From Pseudomonas sp. S37 (GTDB lineage Bacteria > Pseudomonadota > Gammaproteobacteria > Pseudomonadales > Pseudomonadaceae), in contig NZ_JACVZC010000041.1 of assembly GCF_016658545.1 (NCBI RefSeq), positions 1 to 45,162 of the forward strand: a stretch of DNA of 45,162 nt. Direction: 5' to 3'. The notes beneath the pieces were generated by a model, which did not search any database, was not told the origin of the DNA, and was given only the letters and a program-made list of their open reading frames with translations. The translations under genes and the position numbers were made by a program. Shown here in pieces: positions 1-7,996 of the stretch (its first letter is position 1; every line of letters begins with the position of its first letter).

Positions 1-147
1 GACATCTTCTCGCAGACCCTGCTGGCCGTGCCCATGTGGCTGCTGTTCGAGATCGGCGTGCTGTGCGGCAGCCTGATCCGCAAGCGTGGTGCCCACGACG
101 AAACCGCCGACGACCATAACGACCAGCCACCAGCGACCCAACCGTGA
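1..147 (+). CDS. tatC: Sec-independent protein translocase TatC, C-terminal fragment
   Basis: Only the last 48 codons are present; the gene starts to the left of the window. The fragment reads DIFSQTLLAVPMWLLFEIGV followed by a basic stretch and a hydrophilic Asp/His/Pro-rich tail. FSQ(T)LLA(V/I)PM...LFEIG is the conserved last transmembrane region of TatC, the polytopic inner-membrane receptor that binds twin-arginine signal peptides together with TatB. The stop codon TGA (145-147) overlaps the GTG start of the next gene, so the two are probably translationally coupled. Identification rests on this short motif, which is quite characteristic. Confidence 0.9.
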   Translation, partial: DIFSQTLLAVPMWLLFEIGVLCGSLIRKRGAHDETADDHNDQPPATQP

Positions 148-851
148 ACCTGTTGCTTCTTGAAGAGGCCGACTTTGTCTCGGCCGACCGCGTCGTTCTT
201 GCTGATCGGCGCTTCACCCACATGCAGGAAATCCACCGCGTGGCGGTGGGCGACACCCTGCGCGTGGGCCGTATCAACGGCCTGATGGGCAAGGCCAAGG
301 TGCTGCGCCTGGAGCAGCACCAGGCCGAACTGGAGGTGGCCTTCGACCAGCCGCCACCGGCCAAGCTGCCGCTGACCCTGGTACTGGCGGTGCCCCGCCC
401 GAAAATGCTGCGTCGGCTGTTCCAGACCGTGGCCACCCTGGGCGTGCCGCGGCTGATCCTGGTGAACAGCTACAAGGTCGAGAAAAGCTTCTGGCAAACG
501 CCGTTCCTGCAGCCGCAGAGCATTCGCGACAATCTCATCCTGGGCCTGGAGCAGGCGCGTGACACGGTGCTGCCCGAGGTGGTCATCGAGAAGCGCTTCA
601 AGCCTTTCGTCGAAGACCGCCTGCCGGCGATTGCCGCTGGCACCCTGGGCCTGGTCGGCCACCCCGGCCCCTACCCTGCCTGCCCGCGTGCCGTGGACCA
701 GGCCGTGACCCTGGCCATTGGCCCCGAGGGCGGCTGGATCCCCTATGAAATCGAGCTGCTGGGCAAGGCTGGCCTGGCGCCGGTGCAACTGGGTGATCGC
801 ATCTTGCGGGTCGAAACCGCCGTCACTGCGCTGCTTTCGCGTATTTTCTGA
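144..851 (+). CDS. rsmE: 16S rRNA (uracil(1498)-N(3))-methyltransferase RsmE
   Basis: 235 residues, the usual length for RsmE, a SAM-dependent SPOUT-class enzyme that methylates N3 of U1498 in 16S rRNA. The N-terminal half (about 1-70) is the small PUA-like RNA-binding part. The C-terminal half carries the knotted SPOUT fold with LAIGPEGGW near residue 190 and the terminal LG.RILRVETA, both hallmarks of the family that form the cofactor pocket. The GTG start overlaps the tatC stop by four bases (GTGA), so I take 144 as the start. Following tatC with this overlap is a common Pseudomonas arrangement. Confidence 0.96.
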   Translation: MNLLLLEEADFVSADRVVLADRRFTHMQEIHRVAVGDTLRVGRINGLMGKAKVLRLEQHQAELEVAFDQPPPAKLPLTLVLAVPRPKMLRRLFQTVATLGVPRLILVNSYKVEKSFWQTPFLQPQSIRDNLILGLEQARDTVLPEVVIEKRFKPFVEDRLPAIAAGTLGLVGHPGPYPACPRAVDQAVTLAIGPEGGWIPYEIELLGKAGLAPVQLGDRILRVETAVTALLSRIF

Positions 852-874
852 CGTAAACGCCGTTTTTTCGCCCA

Positions 875-899
875 TCAAGTTTCCCCCTCCCGGGCCGAT
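875..899 (+). promoter_or_regulatory. Sigma-28 (FliA)-type promoter for the first chemoreceptor gene
   Basis: TCAAGT at 875-880 and GCCGAT at 894-899, with 15 bases between TCAA and GCCGAT. This fits the FliA consensus (TAAA or TCAA, 15 bases, GCCGATAA). It lies 54 bases upstream of a chemoreceptor start codon, the class of gene FliA usually controls. The match is read by eye and has not been tested. Confidence 0.7.
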
Positions 900-952
900 G
901 GCCTTGGCAACACTACAACTATTTGTGCTGCCAAGCCGCCCGGGAGTCGTAC

Positions 953-2869
953 ATGTATCAATGGTTAGCCCAATCGCTGGGCAATGTGAGCGTCAATCGC
1001 AAACTGGGGCTGGGCTTTGGCCTGGTACTGCTGTTGACCCTGGCCATCACCCTGACCGGCTGGCACGGCATGGACAGCATCATCGACCGTGGCGACAAGC
1101 TGGGGAACATCTCGGTCATCCAGCAACACACCCAGGAATTGCGCATCGCCCGCCAGCACTATCAACGCCAGCGTGACGAAGCCTCGGTGGCAGAGCTGGA
1201 AAAGGCCCTGACCAGCCTCGATCGCCAGGTGCAGTTGATGCTTGGCCAGATCGAACTCCCCGCCGACCGCCAGCGCCTGGAACAACAGCGCGAAGCTGTG
1301 CGCATTTACCAGCAGTCGTTCAACGAGCTGAAGCAGGCCGGCCAGCGCCGTGAAGCCAGCCGTGGCGTGCTGGGCGACAGCGCCGACAAGGCCGTGGAAC
1401 TGGTCGGCCGCGTGCAGCAGCGCCTGCTGCAGGGTGGCGACATCAGCCAGTACCAGCACGCCGTGGAAGTCAGCGCCCTGCTGCAGCAAGCACGCTTCCA
1501 GGTGCGTGGCTACACCTACAGCGGCAATGCCGAGTTCCAGCAAACCGCGCTGAAAGCCATCGACCAAGCTGTGGCAGAACTGCGCTCGCTTCCGGCCAAG
1601 CTACCCGCCGAATATGCCGCCAGCCTGGACGATGCCGCCACAGCCATGGGCGGCTACCGCGATGCGGTCAACCAGTTCGGCAATGCCCAGTCTGCCAGCG
1701 AGCAAGCCCTGCAACACATGGCCGACCAAGGCACGGTGCTGCTGCAGGCCAGCCAGGAGATGACCACCTCGCAAACCAAGGTGCGCGACACTGCCGCCGC
1801 CCAGGCCAAGACGCTGCTGATGGCCGCCACCGTGCTGGCCCTTGCCCTTGGCCTGCTGGCCGCCTGGGCGATTACCCGGCAGATCATCATTCCCCTGCGC
1901 CAGACCCTGCGCGCCGCCGAGCGCGTGGCAAGTGGCGACCTGACCCAGAACCTGCAGGTGAACCGCCGCGATGAGCTGGGCCAGCTGCAAGCCAGCATGC
2001 AGCGCATGACCCAGGGTCTGCGCGAGCTGATCGGTGGCATTGGTGACGGCGTCACGCAGATTGCCAGTGCGGCCGAGCAGCTGTCGGCCGTGACCGAGCA
2101 GACCAGCGCCGGGGTCAACAACCAGAAGGTCGAGACCGACCAGGTGGCGACCGCCATGAACCAGATGACCGCCACCGTGCACGAAGTGGCGCGTAATGCC
2201 GAGCAGGCTTCGGAAGCCGCCTTGATGGCCGATCAGCAAGCTCGCGAAGGCGACCGCGTGGTGGGCGAGGCCGTGGCGCAGATCGAGCGCCTGGCCGGCG
2301 AGGTGGTCAACTCCAGCGAAGCGATGAACCAGCTCAAAGCCGAGAGCGACAAGATCGGCAGTGTGCTCGATGTGATCAAGGCGGTGGCCCAGCAGACCAA
2401 CTTGCTGGCCCTCAACGCCGCGATCGAGGCCGCCCGCGCCGGTGAAGCCGGGCGTGGCTTTGCCGTGGTCGCCGACGAAGTGCGCAGCCTGGCCCAACGC
2501 ACCCAGCAGTCGACCGAAGAGATCGAAGAGCTGATTGCCGGCTTGCAGAGCGGCACCCAGCGGGTGGCCAGCGTGATGGACAACAGCCGCCAGCTGACCG
2601 ACAGCAGCGTCGAACTGACCCGCCGTGCCGGCAGCTCGCTGGAAACCATCACCCGTACCGTGTCGTCGATCCAGGCGATGAACCAACAGATTGCCACGGC
2701 GGCAGAGGAACAGACGGCCGTGGCCGAGGAGATCAACCGCAGCGTGATGAATGTGCGGGATATTTCCGACCAGACCTCGGCGGCCAGTGAAGAGACCGCA
2801 AGTTCCAGCGTGGAACTGGCGCGGCTGGGCACCCATTTGCAGGGGTTGGTGGGGCGTTTCAAACTTTGA
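953..2869 (+). CDS. Methyl-accepting chemotaxis protein with large helical periplasmic sensor domain
   Basis: 638 residues. A short cytoplasmic N-terminus precedes TM1 (about 20-41), then comes a periplasmic all-helical ligand-binding region of about 245 residues, TM2 (about 286-308), a HAMP domain (about 308-360) and a cytoplasmic signalling domain with the hairpin tip [30 protein letters not shown]. The size and helical, Gln/Arg-rich character of the sensor region suggest an HBM-type (double four-helix bundle) domain, as in McpS of P. putida, whose ligands are TCA intermediates; the actual ligand cannot be read from the sequence. No C-terminal NWETF-like CheR tether is present. ATG at 953 is chosen because GGGAG lies 6 bases upstream; an in-frame TTG at 923 lacks such a site. 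A closely related paralogue follows. Confidence 0.93.
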   Translation: MYQWLAQSLGNVSVNRKLGLGFGLVLLLTLAITLTGWHGMDSIIDRGDKLGNISVIQQHTQELRIARQHYQRQRDEASVAELEKALTSLDRQVQLMLGQIELPADRQRLEQQREAVRIYQQSFNELKQAGQRREASRGVLGDSADKAVELVGRVQQRLLQGGDISQYQHAVEVSALLQQARFQVRGYTYSGNAEFQQTALKAIDQAVAELRSLPAKLPAEYAASLDDAATAMGGYRDAVNQFGNAQSASEQALQHMADQGTVLLQASQEMTTSQTKVRDTAAAQAKTLLMAATVLALALGLLAAWAITRQIIIPLRQTLRAAERVASGDLTQNLQVNRRDELGQLQASMQRMTQGLRELIGGIGDGVTQIASAAEQLSAVTEQTSAGVNNQKVETDQVATAMNQMTATVHEVARNAEQASEAALMADQQAREGDRVVGEAVAQIERLAGEVVNSSEAMNQLKAESDKIGSVLDVIKAVAQQTNLLALNAAIEAARAGEAGRGFAVVADEVRSLAQRTQQSTEEIEELIAGLQSGTQRVASVMDNSRQLTDSSVELTRRAGSSLETITRTVSSIQAMNQQIATAAEEQTAVAEEINRSVMNVRDISDQTSAASEETASSSVELARLGTHLQGLVGRFKL

Positions 2870-2892
2870 TCTGAAGGATGGATCATCCTGTA

Positions 2893-2990
2893 CCGGCCTC
2901 TTCGCGGGTAAACCCGCTCCCACAGGTACTGCACAGCCCTTGATTCCTGCGCGATATCTGTGGGAGCGGGTTTACCCGCGAAGAGGCCGG
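2893..2990. repeat. REP palindrome pair between the two chemoreceptor genes
   Basis: Two inverted copies (2893-2925 and 2958-2990) form 33-base perfect complementary arms with core CGCGGGTAAACCCGC and a 32-base loop. This is the typical P. putida REP/BIME arrangement. It lies just after the first chemoreceptor gene and before the promoter of the second, so it may also end transcription or stabilise the 3' end. Confidence 0.93.
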
Positions 2991-3045
2991 CACGGGCACA
3001 AAACTTCCTACTGTTTACGGCGAAATTTCCTACACGATTATCAGG

Positions 3046-3071
3046 TCAAGTCCTACAGCTCCGCTGCCGAT
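3046..3071 (+). promoter_or_regulatory. Sigma-28 (FliA)-type promoter for the second chemoreceptor gene
   Basis: TCAAGT at 3046-3051 and GCCGAT at 3066-3071, with 16 bases between TCAA and GCCGAT, one more than the usual 15. It lies 62 bases upstream of the second chemoreceptor start. Both boxes match those in front of the first receptor, which argues against chance. Confidence 0.65.
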
Positions 3072-3133
3072 GGGCAGAGGTGTGATGCCAGCAGTCCGCC
3101 TGCATCCCTCTCTCACTTGCACGGAGACTCCCC

Positions 3134-5077
3134 ATGCTCGGCTACCTCAACCGCAAGCTCGGCAACATCAGCGTCGCCGCCAAGCTGGCCCTCGGCTTTG
3201 CCGTGGTCCTGCTGCTTACCCTGGCCACCACCATCAGCGGCTGGCGCGCACTGGACGGCGCCATTGTCCGTTCGCAGCAGCTCAGCGAAATCGGCCTGAT
3301 CAACGACCTCACCAAAGACCTGCGCGCAGAGCGCATCACGTACCGCGTGCTCAACGACGACGCCAGCAAAGCCCGCATCGGCAGCATCCTCGACCAACTC
3401 AACAACATGCTGACCACCCTGCAACAACGCAGCAACGTCGATGAATCGCGGCAGTTGCTGACCGAAAAACTGGCACTGCTGCAACGCCTGCGCAATGACT
3501 TCAGCGAATTGCAACGCGGCGTCAGCAACCGCATTGCCCTGCGTGAAGCCATGCAGGCACAAGAGCAGAAGCTCAATGAGGCGATCGACGAACTGCAGAC
3601 CCAGGCCTTGCTGAAGATGCCTGCCGACAGCCAGCAAGGGGGTGTTCTGGGCTTGATGGACACCCTCAGCCGGCATGTCGAGAGTGCCAATCAGCAAAGC
3701 CTGGTACCCGCCTACACGTTCATCCCGGTCGATGACTTTGCCAAAGTTGGCGACAACGCCCTGAACGCTGCCGACAGTAGCCTTGCGCAGCTGCTGAAGG
3801 GCCTTGCGCCACTGGGCTTGCCCCGCGCTGTCAGCGAGCAGCCCGCTGCGGACCTGGCCAAGTACCGCGCCAGCCTGGACGAGTACCGTCGCGCCGCCGT
3901 GCACGTCGAACAGTTGCAAAACAACATGGAGAAAATGGGCAATGAGCTGCGGGCGGTGAGCCTCGAGCTGGGCAAGCGCAAGGTCGAACAGCGCGACAGC
4001 GAAGCCCTCGCGGCCCGCTCGCTGCTGACCAGTGTGGCGCTGCTGGCGCTGGCAGTGGGCGTGCTGGCGGCCTGGCTGATCACCTTGCAGATCACCCAAC
4101 CGTTGCGCCAGACGCTGACCGTGGCTGCGCGCATTGCCAAGGGTGACCTGAGCCAGGTTGACGCGGTGCAACGCCGCGACGAGATGGGCCAGTTGCAGAC
4201 CAGCATGCGCGAAATGACCCTCAGCCTGCGCGAGCTGATCGGTGGTATCGACCAGGGCGTCGGCCAACTGTCACAGGCGGCCTCACAGCTGGCCGCCAGC
4301 AGTGAGGACACCAAGCTGCGCATCAGCCAGCAGCGCGAGGAAACCGACCAGGTCGCCACCGCCATGAACCAGATGAGCGCCACTGTGCAAGAAGTGGCAC
4401 AGAACGCCGAACAGGCCTCACAGGCTGCGACCAACGCCGACCAGCAGGCGCAAATGGGCGACCAGGTGGTGGCAGAAGCCATTGGCCGCATCGAGCAACT
4501 GGCCGGGCAGATGGACCATTGCCTGGCGGCCATGCAGCACCTGGCCGCCGAGAGCCAGCGCATTGGCAGCATTCTCGATGTGATCAAGTCGGTGTCCGAG
4601 CAAACCAACCTGCTGGCGCTGAACGCGGCGATTGAAGCAGCACGGGCCGGTGAAGCCGGGCGCGGTTTTGCCGTGGTGGCCGATGAAGTACGCGGCCTGG
4701 CCCAGCGCACCTCCACCGCAACTGAAGAGATCGGCCAACTGATCGACAGCCTGCACAACGGCACCGACGAAGTGACCCGCTTGCTGGACAGCAGCAAGAA
4801 CCTGACCGAGCAAAGCGTGGAGCTAAGCCGCAGGGCCGGGCATGCGCTAGGCCAGATTACCGACACGGTGTCGAGTATTCAGGGCATGAACCAGCAGATC
4901 GCCACGGCCAGCGAAGAGCAGAGCGTGGTGGCCGAGCAGATCAACCGTAGCGTGCTGAATGTGCGGGATGTGTCGGATCAGACCAGTGCGGCCAGTGAGC
5001 AGACGGCGGCTTCGAGTGGGGAACTGGAGCAGTTGGGGCAGCAATTGCGGGGGATGGTGGGGCGGTTCAACATTTGA
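3134..5077 (+). CDS. Methyl-accepting chemotaxis protein, paralogue of the preceding receptor
   Basis: 647 residues with the same architecture as the receptor just upstream: TM1 (about 18-39, within [20 protein letters not shown]), a helical periplasmic region of about 250 residues, TM2 (about 295-315), HAMP, and a signalling domain with the [20 protein letters not shown] tip. N-terminal segments (LGN.SV..KL.LGF), TM regions and cytoplasmic half are nearly the same, while the periplasmic part is clearly diverged, so the pair looks like a tandem duplication with changed ligand specificity. The sensor is probably HBM-like; the ligand is unknown. ATG at 3134 has GGAG 8 bases upstream. It ends VGRFNI, again without a CheR-binding pentapeptide. 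Confidence 0.93.
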   Translation: MLGYLNRKLGNISVAAKLALGFAVVLLLTLATTISGWRALDGAIVRSQQLSEIGLINDLTKDLRAERITYRVLNDDASKARIGSILDQLNNMLTTLQQRSNVDESRQLLTEKLALLQRLRNDFSELQRGVSNRIALREAMQAQEQKLNEAIDELQTQALLKMPADSQQGGVLGLMDTLSRHVESANQQSLVPAYTFIPVDDFAKVGDNALNAADSSLAQLLKGLAPLGLPRAVSEQPAADLAKYRASLDEYRRAAVHVEQLQNNMEKMGNELRAVSLELGKRKVEQRDSEALAARSLLTSVALLALAVGVLAAWLITLQITQPLRQTLTVAARIAKGDLSQVDAVQRRDEMGQLQTSMREMTLSLRELIGGIDQGVGQLSQAASQLAASSEDTKLRISQQREETDQVATAMNQMSATVQEVAQNAEQASQAATNADQQAQMGDQVVAEAIGRIEQLAGQMDHCLAAMQHLAAESQRIGSILDVIKSVSEQTNLLALNAAIEAARAGEAGRGFAVVADEVRGLAQRTSTATEEIGQLIDSLHNGTDEVTRLLDSSKNLTEQSVELSRRAGHALGQITDTVSSIQGMNQQIATASEEQSVVAEQINRSVLNVRDVSDQTSAASEQTAASSGELEQLGQQLRGMVGRFNI

Positions 5078-5100
5078 GATTGCCGGGGCTGCTTTGCAGC

Positions 5101-5172
5101 CCTTTCGCGACACAAGGCCGCTCCTACAGGAGATCGCATACCCCTGTAGGAGCGGCCTTGCGTCGCGAAAGG
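5101..5172. repeat. REP palindrome pair, CAAGGCCGCTCC type
   Basis: Arms 5101-5130 and 5143-5172 are inverted copies with one mismatch and a 12-base loop. The core is AAGGCCGCTCCTACAGG, a different REP subtype from the GGGTAAACCC pair at 2893. It lies between convergent genes (chemoreceptor on +, ABC ATPase on -), where it could act as a shared transcription end. Confidence 0.92.
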
Positions 5173-5193
5173 GGCGCAAAGCGCCCCCGGCGG

Positions 5194-5928
5194 TTACAGC
5201 ACCTGGCGCAGGAAGGCCTGCGCACGCGGGTCTTTCGGTGCGGCGAAGAACGCGGCCGGCGCAGAGTCTTCCAGCAACTTGCCGTGATCAAAGAACAACA
5301 CACGGTCGGCCACTTCGCGGGCAAAGCCCATTTCGTGGGTGACGCAGACCATGGTCATGCCTTCCTGGGCCAACGTCTTCATCACGTCCAGCACCTCGCC
5401 GACCATTTCCGGGTCGAGCGCCGAGGTCGGTTCGTCGAACAGCATCACTTTCGGGTCCATGGCCAGGGCGCGGGCAATCGCTACCCGCTGCTGCTGACCA
5501 CCGGACAAACGCGACGGGAACTCGTTGGCCTTCTGCGCAATGCCAACCTTCTCCAGCAGCGCCCGGGCCTTGGCCTCGCGGTCTGCCTTGTTGCGCTTGC
5601 GCACCACCTTCTGCGCCAGGCACAGGTTTTCCAGCACGGTCATGTGCGGGAACAGGTTGAAGTGCTGGAACACCATGCCGACTTCGCGGCGGTAGGCGTT
5701 GATGTCGGTTTTCGGGTCGGCCAGCTGCAGGCCGTCGATAGCCACATGGCCCTGGTCGAAGTGCTCCAGGCCGTTGAGGCAGCGCAGGAAGGTCGACTTG
5801 CCCGAACCGGACGGGCCGAGCACCACCACCACTTCGCCCTTGGCGACCTGGGTGGTGACGCTATCCACAGCCCGTACCACCTGGCCACGGGTGTCGAAGA
5901 CTTTCAGCAGGTCACGGACTTCAATCAC
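5194..5928 (-). CDS. Polar amino acid ABC transporter, ATP-binding subunit
   Basis: 244 residues, the standard length for GlnQ/HisP-type ATPases. It shows Walker [10 protein letters not shown]-loop ([11 protein letters not shown]), signature LSGGQQQR, Walker [15 protein letters not shown] and the switch histidine in CVTHEMGFA. The enzyme powers uptake through the permease encoded just upstream. I start it at GTG 5928, because [11 protein letters not shown] is the normal beginning of the family and GGAGG lies 10 bases upstream; an in-frame TTG at 5961 would add 11 residues of poor fit. The start overlaps the permease stop by 8 bases (GTGATTGA). The substrate is an amino acid of the PAAT class, not further resolved. 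Confidence 0.93.
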   Translation of the reverse strand: MIEVRDLLKVFDTRGQVVRAVDSVTTQVAKGEVVVVLGPSGSGKSTFLRCLNGLEHFDQGHVAIDGLQLADPKTDINAYRREVGMVFQHFNLFPHMTVLENLCLAQKVVRKRNKADREAKARALLEKVGIAQKANEFPSRLSGGQQQRVAIARALAMDPKVMLFDEPTSALDPEMVGEVLDVMKTLAQEGMTMVCVTHEMGFAREVADRVLFFDHGKLLEDSAPAAFFAAPKDPRAQAFLRQVL

Positions 5929-6883
5929 TTTGCGCAAGCCTCCGCTCAAGCCGGCTGGCAATGTGCGACAGCGGCAGGTTGATCAGCAGGTACAAGCCTG
6001 CCACGCAGAACCAGATCTCGAAGGTCGAGAACGAGGTGGTGATGGCCTCGCGGCCGCTCTTGGTCAGTTCGGTGATGGCGATTACCGAGACCAGCGAGGT
6101 GTCCTTGACCAGGCTGATGAACTGGCCGGCCAGTGGCGGCAGCACGCGCTTGAACGCCTGCGGCAGGATCACGTGGCGCATCGACTGGCCAGCGTTCAGG
6201 CCTAGCGAGCGCGCGGCTTCGTTCTGGCCCTTGGCGATCGACTGCACGCCGGCGCGGACGATTTCCGCCACATAGGCGCCGGTGAACAGCGCCAGCGCCG
6301 CCACCCCGGCAAACTCGCGGGACAGGTTGAGTACGGTGCCGATGAAGAAGTAGAAGATGAAGATCTGCACCAGCAGCGGCGTACCGCGCACCAGTTCGAC
6401 ATACACGGTCGACAAGTCGCGCAGGGTCGGGTTGTTCGACAACCGGCACAAGCCGGCGAACAAACCGATCACCAGGCCGAACGCACCGGACAGCACCGAG
6501 ATCCACAAGGTGGTCCACAGGCCCCAGGCCAGCGGGCCTGCGGCCCAATGCCGGGTGACGCCAATCTGGTCGCCTTCGGCAACATCGTCGCCGCGGCTCA
6601 GTTGCAGGCTGTCCTTGGCCACGTCCAGCACTTGCTCGGCGCCGCTTTCGTCTTTCAGCGTGACGCGGGCGTTATCGCCGGAAATGACGATTTCCTGCAC
6701 GGTGCCGTAACCGGCTGCGCGCTGGGTTTCTTCGGCCTTGTAGGCGAAGTACTGCGGTACGCGGTTCCAGCGCCACTCGTAAGAAATCATCGAGGTGGCC
6801 ATGTACAGGCTGAACGCCAGGCCCACCAGGACCAGGGCGGTCAGCCCGTGCCAGGGCCACTGGGCTTTCTTGTGTTTGATCAC
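5921..6883 (-). CDS. Amino acid ABC transporter permease with an extra periplasmic domain
   Basis: 320 residues, longer than the usual 215-250 of PAAT-family (HisM/GlnP) permeases. After a first membrane segment (about 13-31) comes a hydrophilic stretch of about 80 residues (about 35-115, with [20 protein letters not shown], strand-rich in appearance) before the normal permease core. The core has [20 protein letters not shown], the conserved [16 protein letters not shown] and the EAA loop [22 protein letters not shown] that contacts the ATPase. The insertion would sit in the periplasm. GTG start at 6883. The gene lies between the binding-protein gene and the ATPase gene in one transcription unit. 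Confidence 0.92.
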   Translation of the reverse strand: MIKHKKAQWPWHGLTALVLVGLAFSLYMATSMISYEWRWNRVPQYFAYKAEETQRAAGYGTVQEIVISGDNARVTLKDESGAEQVLDVAKDSLQLSRGDDVAEGDQIGVTRHWAAGPLAWGLWTTLWISVLSGAFGLVIGLFAGLCRLSNNPTLRDLSTVYVELVRGTPLLVQIFIFYFFIGTVLNLSREFAGVAALALFTGAYVAEIVRAGVQSIAKGQNEAARSLGLNAGQSMRHVILPQAFKRVLPPLAGQFISLVKDTSLVSVIAITELTKSGREAITTSFSTFEIWFCVAGLYLLINLPLSHIASRLERRLAQSD

Positions 6884-6906
6884 GTGGGGTACTTCCGTAA
6901 ATGCGA

Positions 6907-6929
6907 ACGCGCAGGGTTTGCCTGCGCGT
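6907..6929 (-). promoter_or_regulatory. Intercistronic hairpin between binding-protein and permease genes
   Basis: A perfect 9-bp stem (ACGCGCAGG / CCTGCGCGT) with a 5-base loop lies in the 79-base gap between the binding-protein stop and the permease start. No U-run follows, so it is not a simple terminator. Hairpins at this place in ABC operons often protect the upstream mRNA or lower downstream expression, giving excess binding protein. The role here is inferred. Confidence 0.6.
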
Positions 6930-6962
6930 CGGGGTCATAAAGCCGGGCTTGTGGCCTGGGCC

Positions 6963-7763
6963 TTATTCCATTTCCTTCAGCCAGTCCTTGTTCTTGAACC
7001 ACTTGTCGTGAATACGATCGTAGGTCCCGTCATGCTTGATCTGGTGCAGGAAGTTGTTGATGAAGTTGATGCTGTCGTAGTCGCCTTTCTTCAGGCCGAA
7101 GGCCAGCGGCTCGTAGGTGAAGGGCTCTTCGAGGAACAGTAGCTTGCCGGCACCGGCCTTCTCTACTGCCACCACGTTGTACGGTGCGTCGTAGACGAAG
7201 GCGTCAGCCTTGCCGTTGACCACGTCCATCACCGCTTCCTGTTCGTTGTCGTAGCCGTGGTACTTGGCTTTGCCGATCAGCTTCTTGGAAACCATTTCGC
7301 CGGTGGTGCCCAGCTTGGAGGTCAGCCGGTATTTTTCGTTGTTCAGGTCTTTGTACGACTTGATCTCGCCCGCCAGCTCCTTGCGGATCAGCAGGGTCTG
7401 GCCAACGACGATGAAGGGTTCGCTGAAGTTCAGGCGCAGGTTGCGTTCCTGGGTCAGGGTCATGCCGCTGCCGATCATGTCGAACTTGTCGGTCAGCAGC
7501 GCCGGGATGATGCCGTCATAGGCAGTGGAAACCGCCTCGAACTTGACGCCCATCGACTTGGCCATGGCTTTGAGGATATCGACCTCGAAGCCAATGATCT
7601 CGCCACGCTTGTTGGTCATCTGGAACGGCATGTAGGTCGGGTCCATGCCCACCCGCAGGGTGCCGCGCTTGACCGCATCATCGATGGCGCCGGCCTGGGC
7701 CGCTGTCACGGCGACCAGGGCGGTGACACCGACCAGCAGTCGCGAAAGGTATTTCTTGATCAT
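6963..7763 (-). CDS. Periplasmic amino acid-binding protein of the ABC transporter
   Basis: 266 residues of the family-3 solute-binding fold. A Sec signal peptide (MIKKYLSRLLVGVTALVAVT, cleavage probably after AQA at about 24-26) has no lipobox cysteine, so the protein should be free in the periplasm. The mature part begins IDDAVKRGTLRVGMDPTYMPFQ, with GFEVDI.KAMAK.MG and the typical GSGMTLTQER...FSEPF, all hallmarks of polar amino acid receptors. ATG 7763 is chosen over the upstream in-frame TTG at 7781 because it begins the signal peptide and AGGGGA lies just upstream. First gene of the binding protein-permease-ATPase operon. The exact ligand is not determined. Confidence 0.93.
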   Translation of the reverse strand: MIKKYLSRLLVGVTALVAVTAAQAGAIDDAVKRGTLRVGMDPTYMPFQMTNKRGEIIGFEVDILKAMAKSMGVKFEAVSTAYDGIIPALLTDKFDMIGSGMTLTQERNLRLNFSEPFIVVGQTLLIRKELAGEIKSYKDLNNEKYRLTSKLGTTGEMVSKKLIGKAKYHGYDNEQEAVMDVVNGKADAFVYDAPYNVVAVEKAGAGKLLFLEEPFTYEPLAFGLKKGDYDSINFINNFLHQIKHDGTYDRIHDKWFKNKDWLKEME

Positions 7764-7922
7764 CACCAAGTCCCCTAGCAAGAAAAGAGCGAATCTTATT
7801 GTGTTGGCACGACCGTACTGGCCGATGCGTCGTATCGGAGAGGGATGCTAACGCATGGCGCGCCGGGGACCTAGCGCTGGGGGGGACTTTGTTGGCCAAA
7901 ATAGGGGGTGGGCCCTAAAAGC

Positions 7923-7987
7923 TTCGCGGGTGAACCCGCTCCTACATGGGAATGTGTATCCCTTGTAGGAGCGGGTTCACCCGCGAA
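7923..7987. repeat. REP palindrome pair, GGGTGAACCC type
   Basis: Perfect 24-base inverted arms (7923-7946 and 7964-7987) with a 17-base loop. It lies 9 bases beyond the opgH stop and upstream of the ABC operon, so it separates two transcription units on the same strand. Confidence 0.93.
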
Positions 7988-7996
7988 TAGGCCCTG

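Noticed and set aside
1601..2923. 440-codon minus-strand frame opposite the first chemoreceptor
   Set aside because: Begins in the REP repeat and is a shadow of the receptor's repetitive helical coding sequence.
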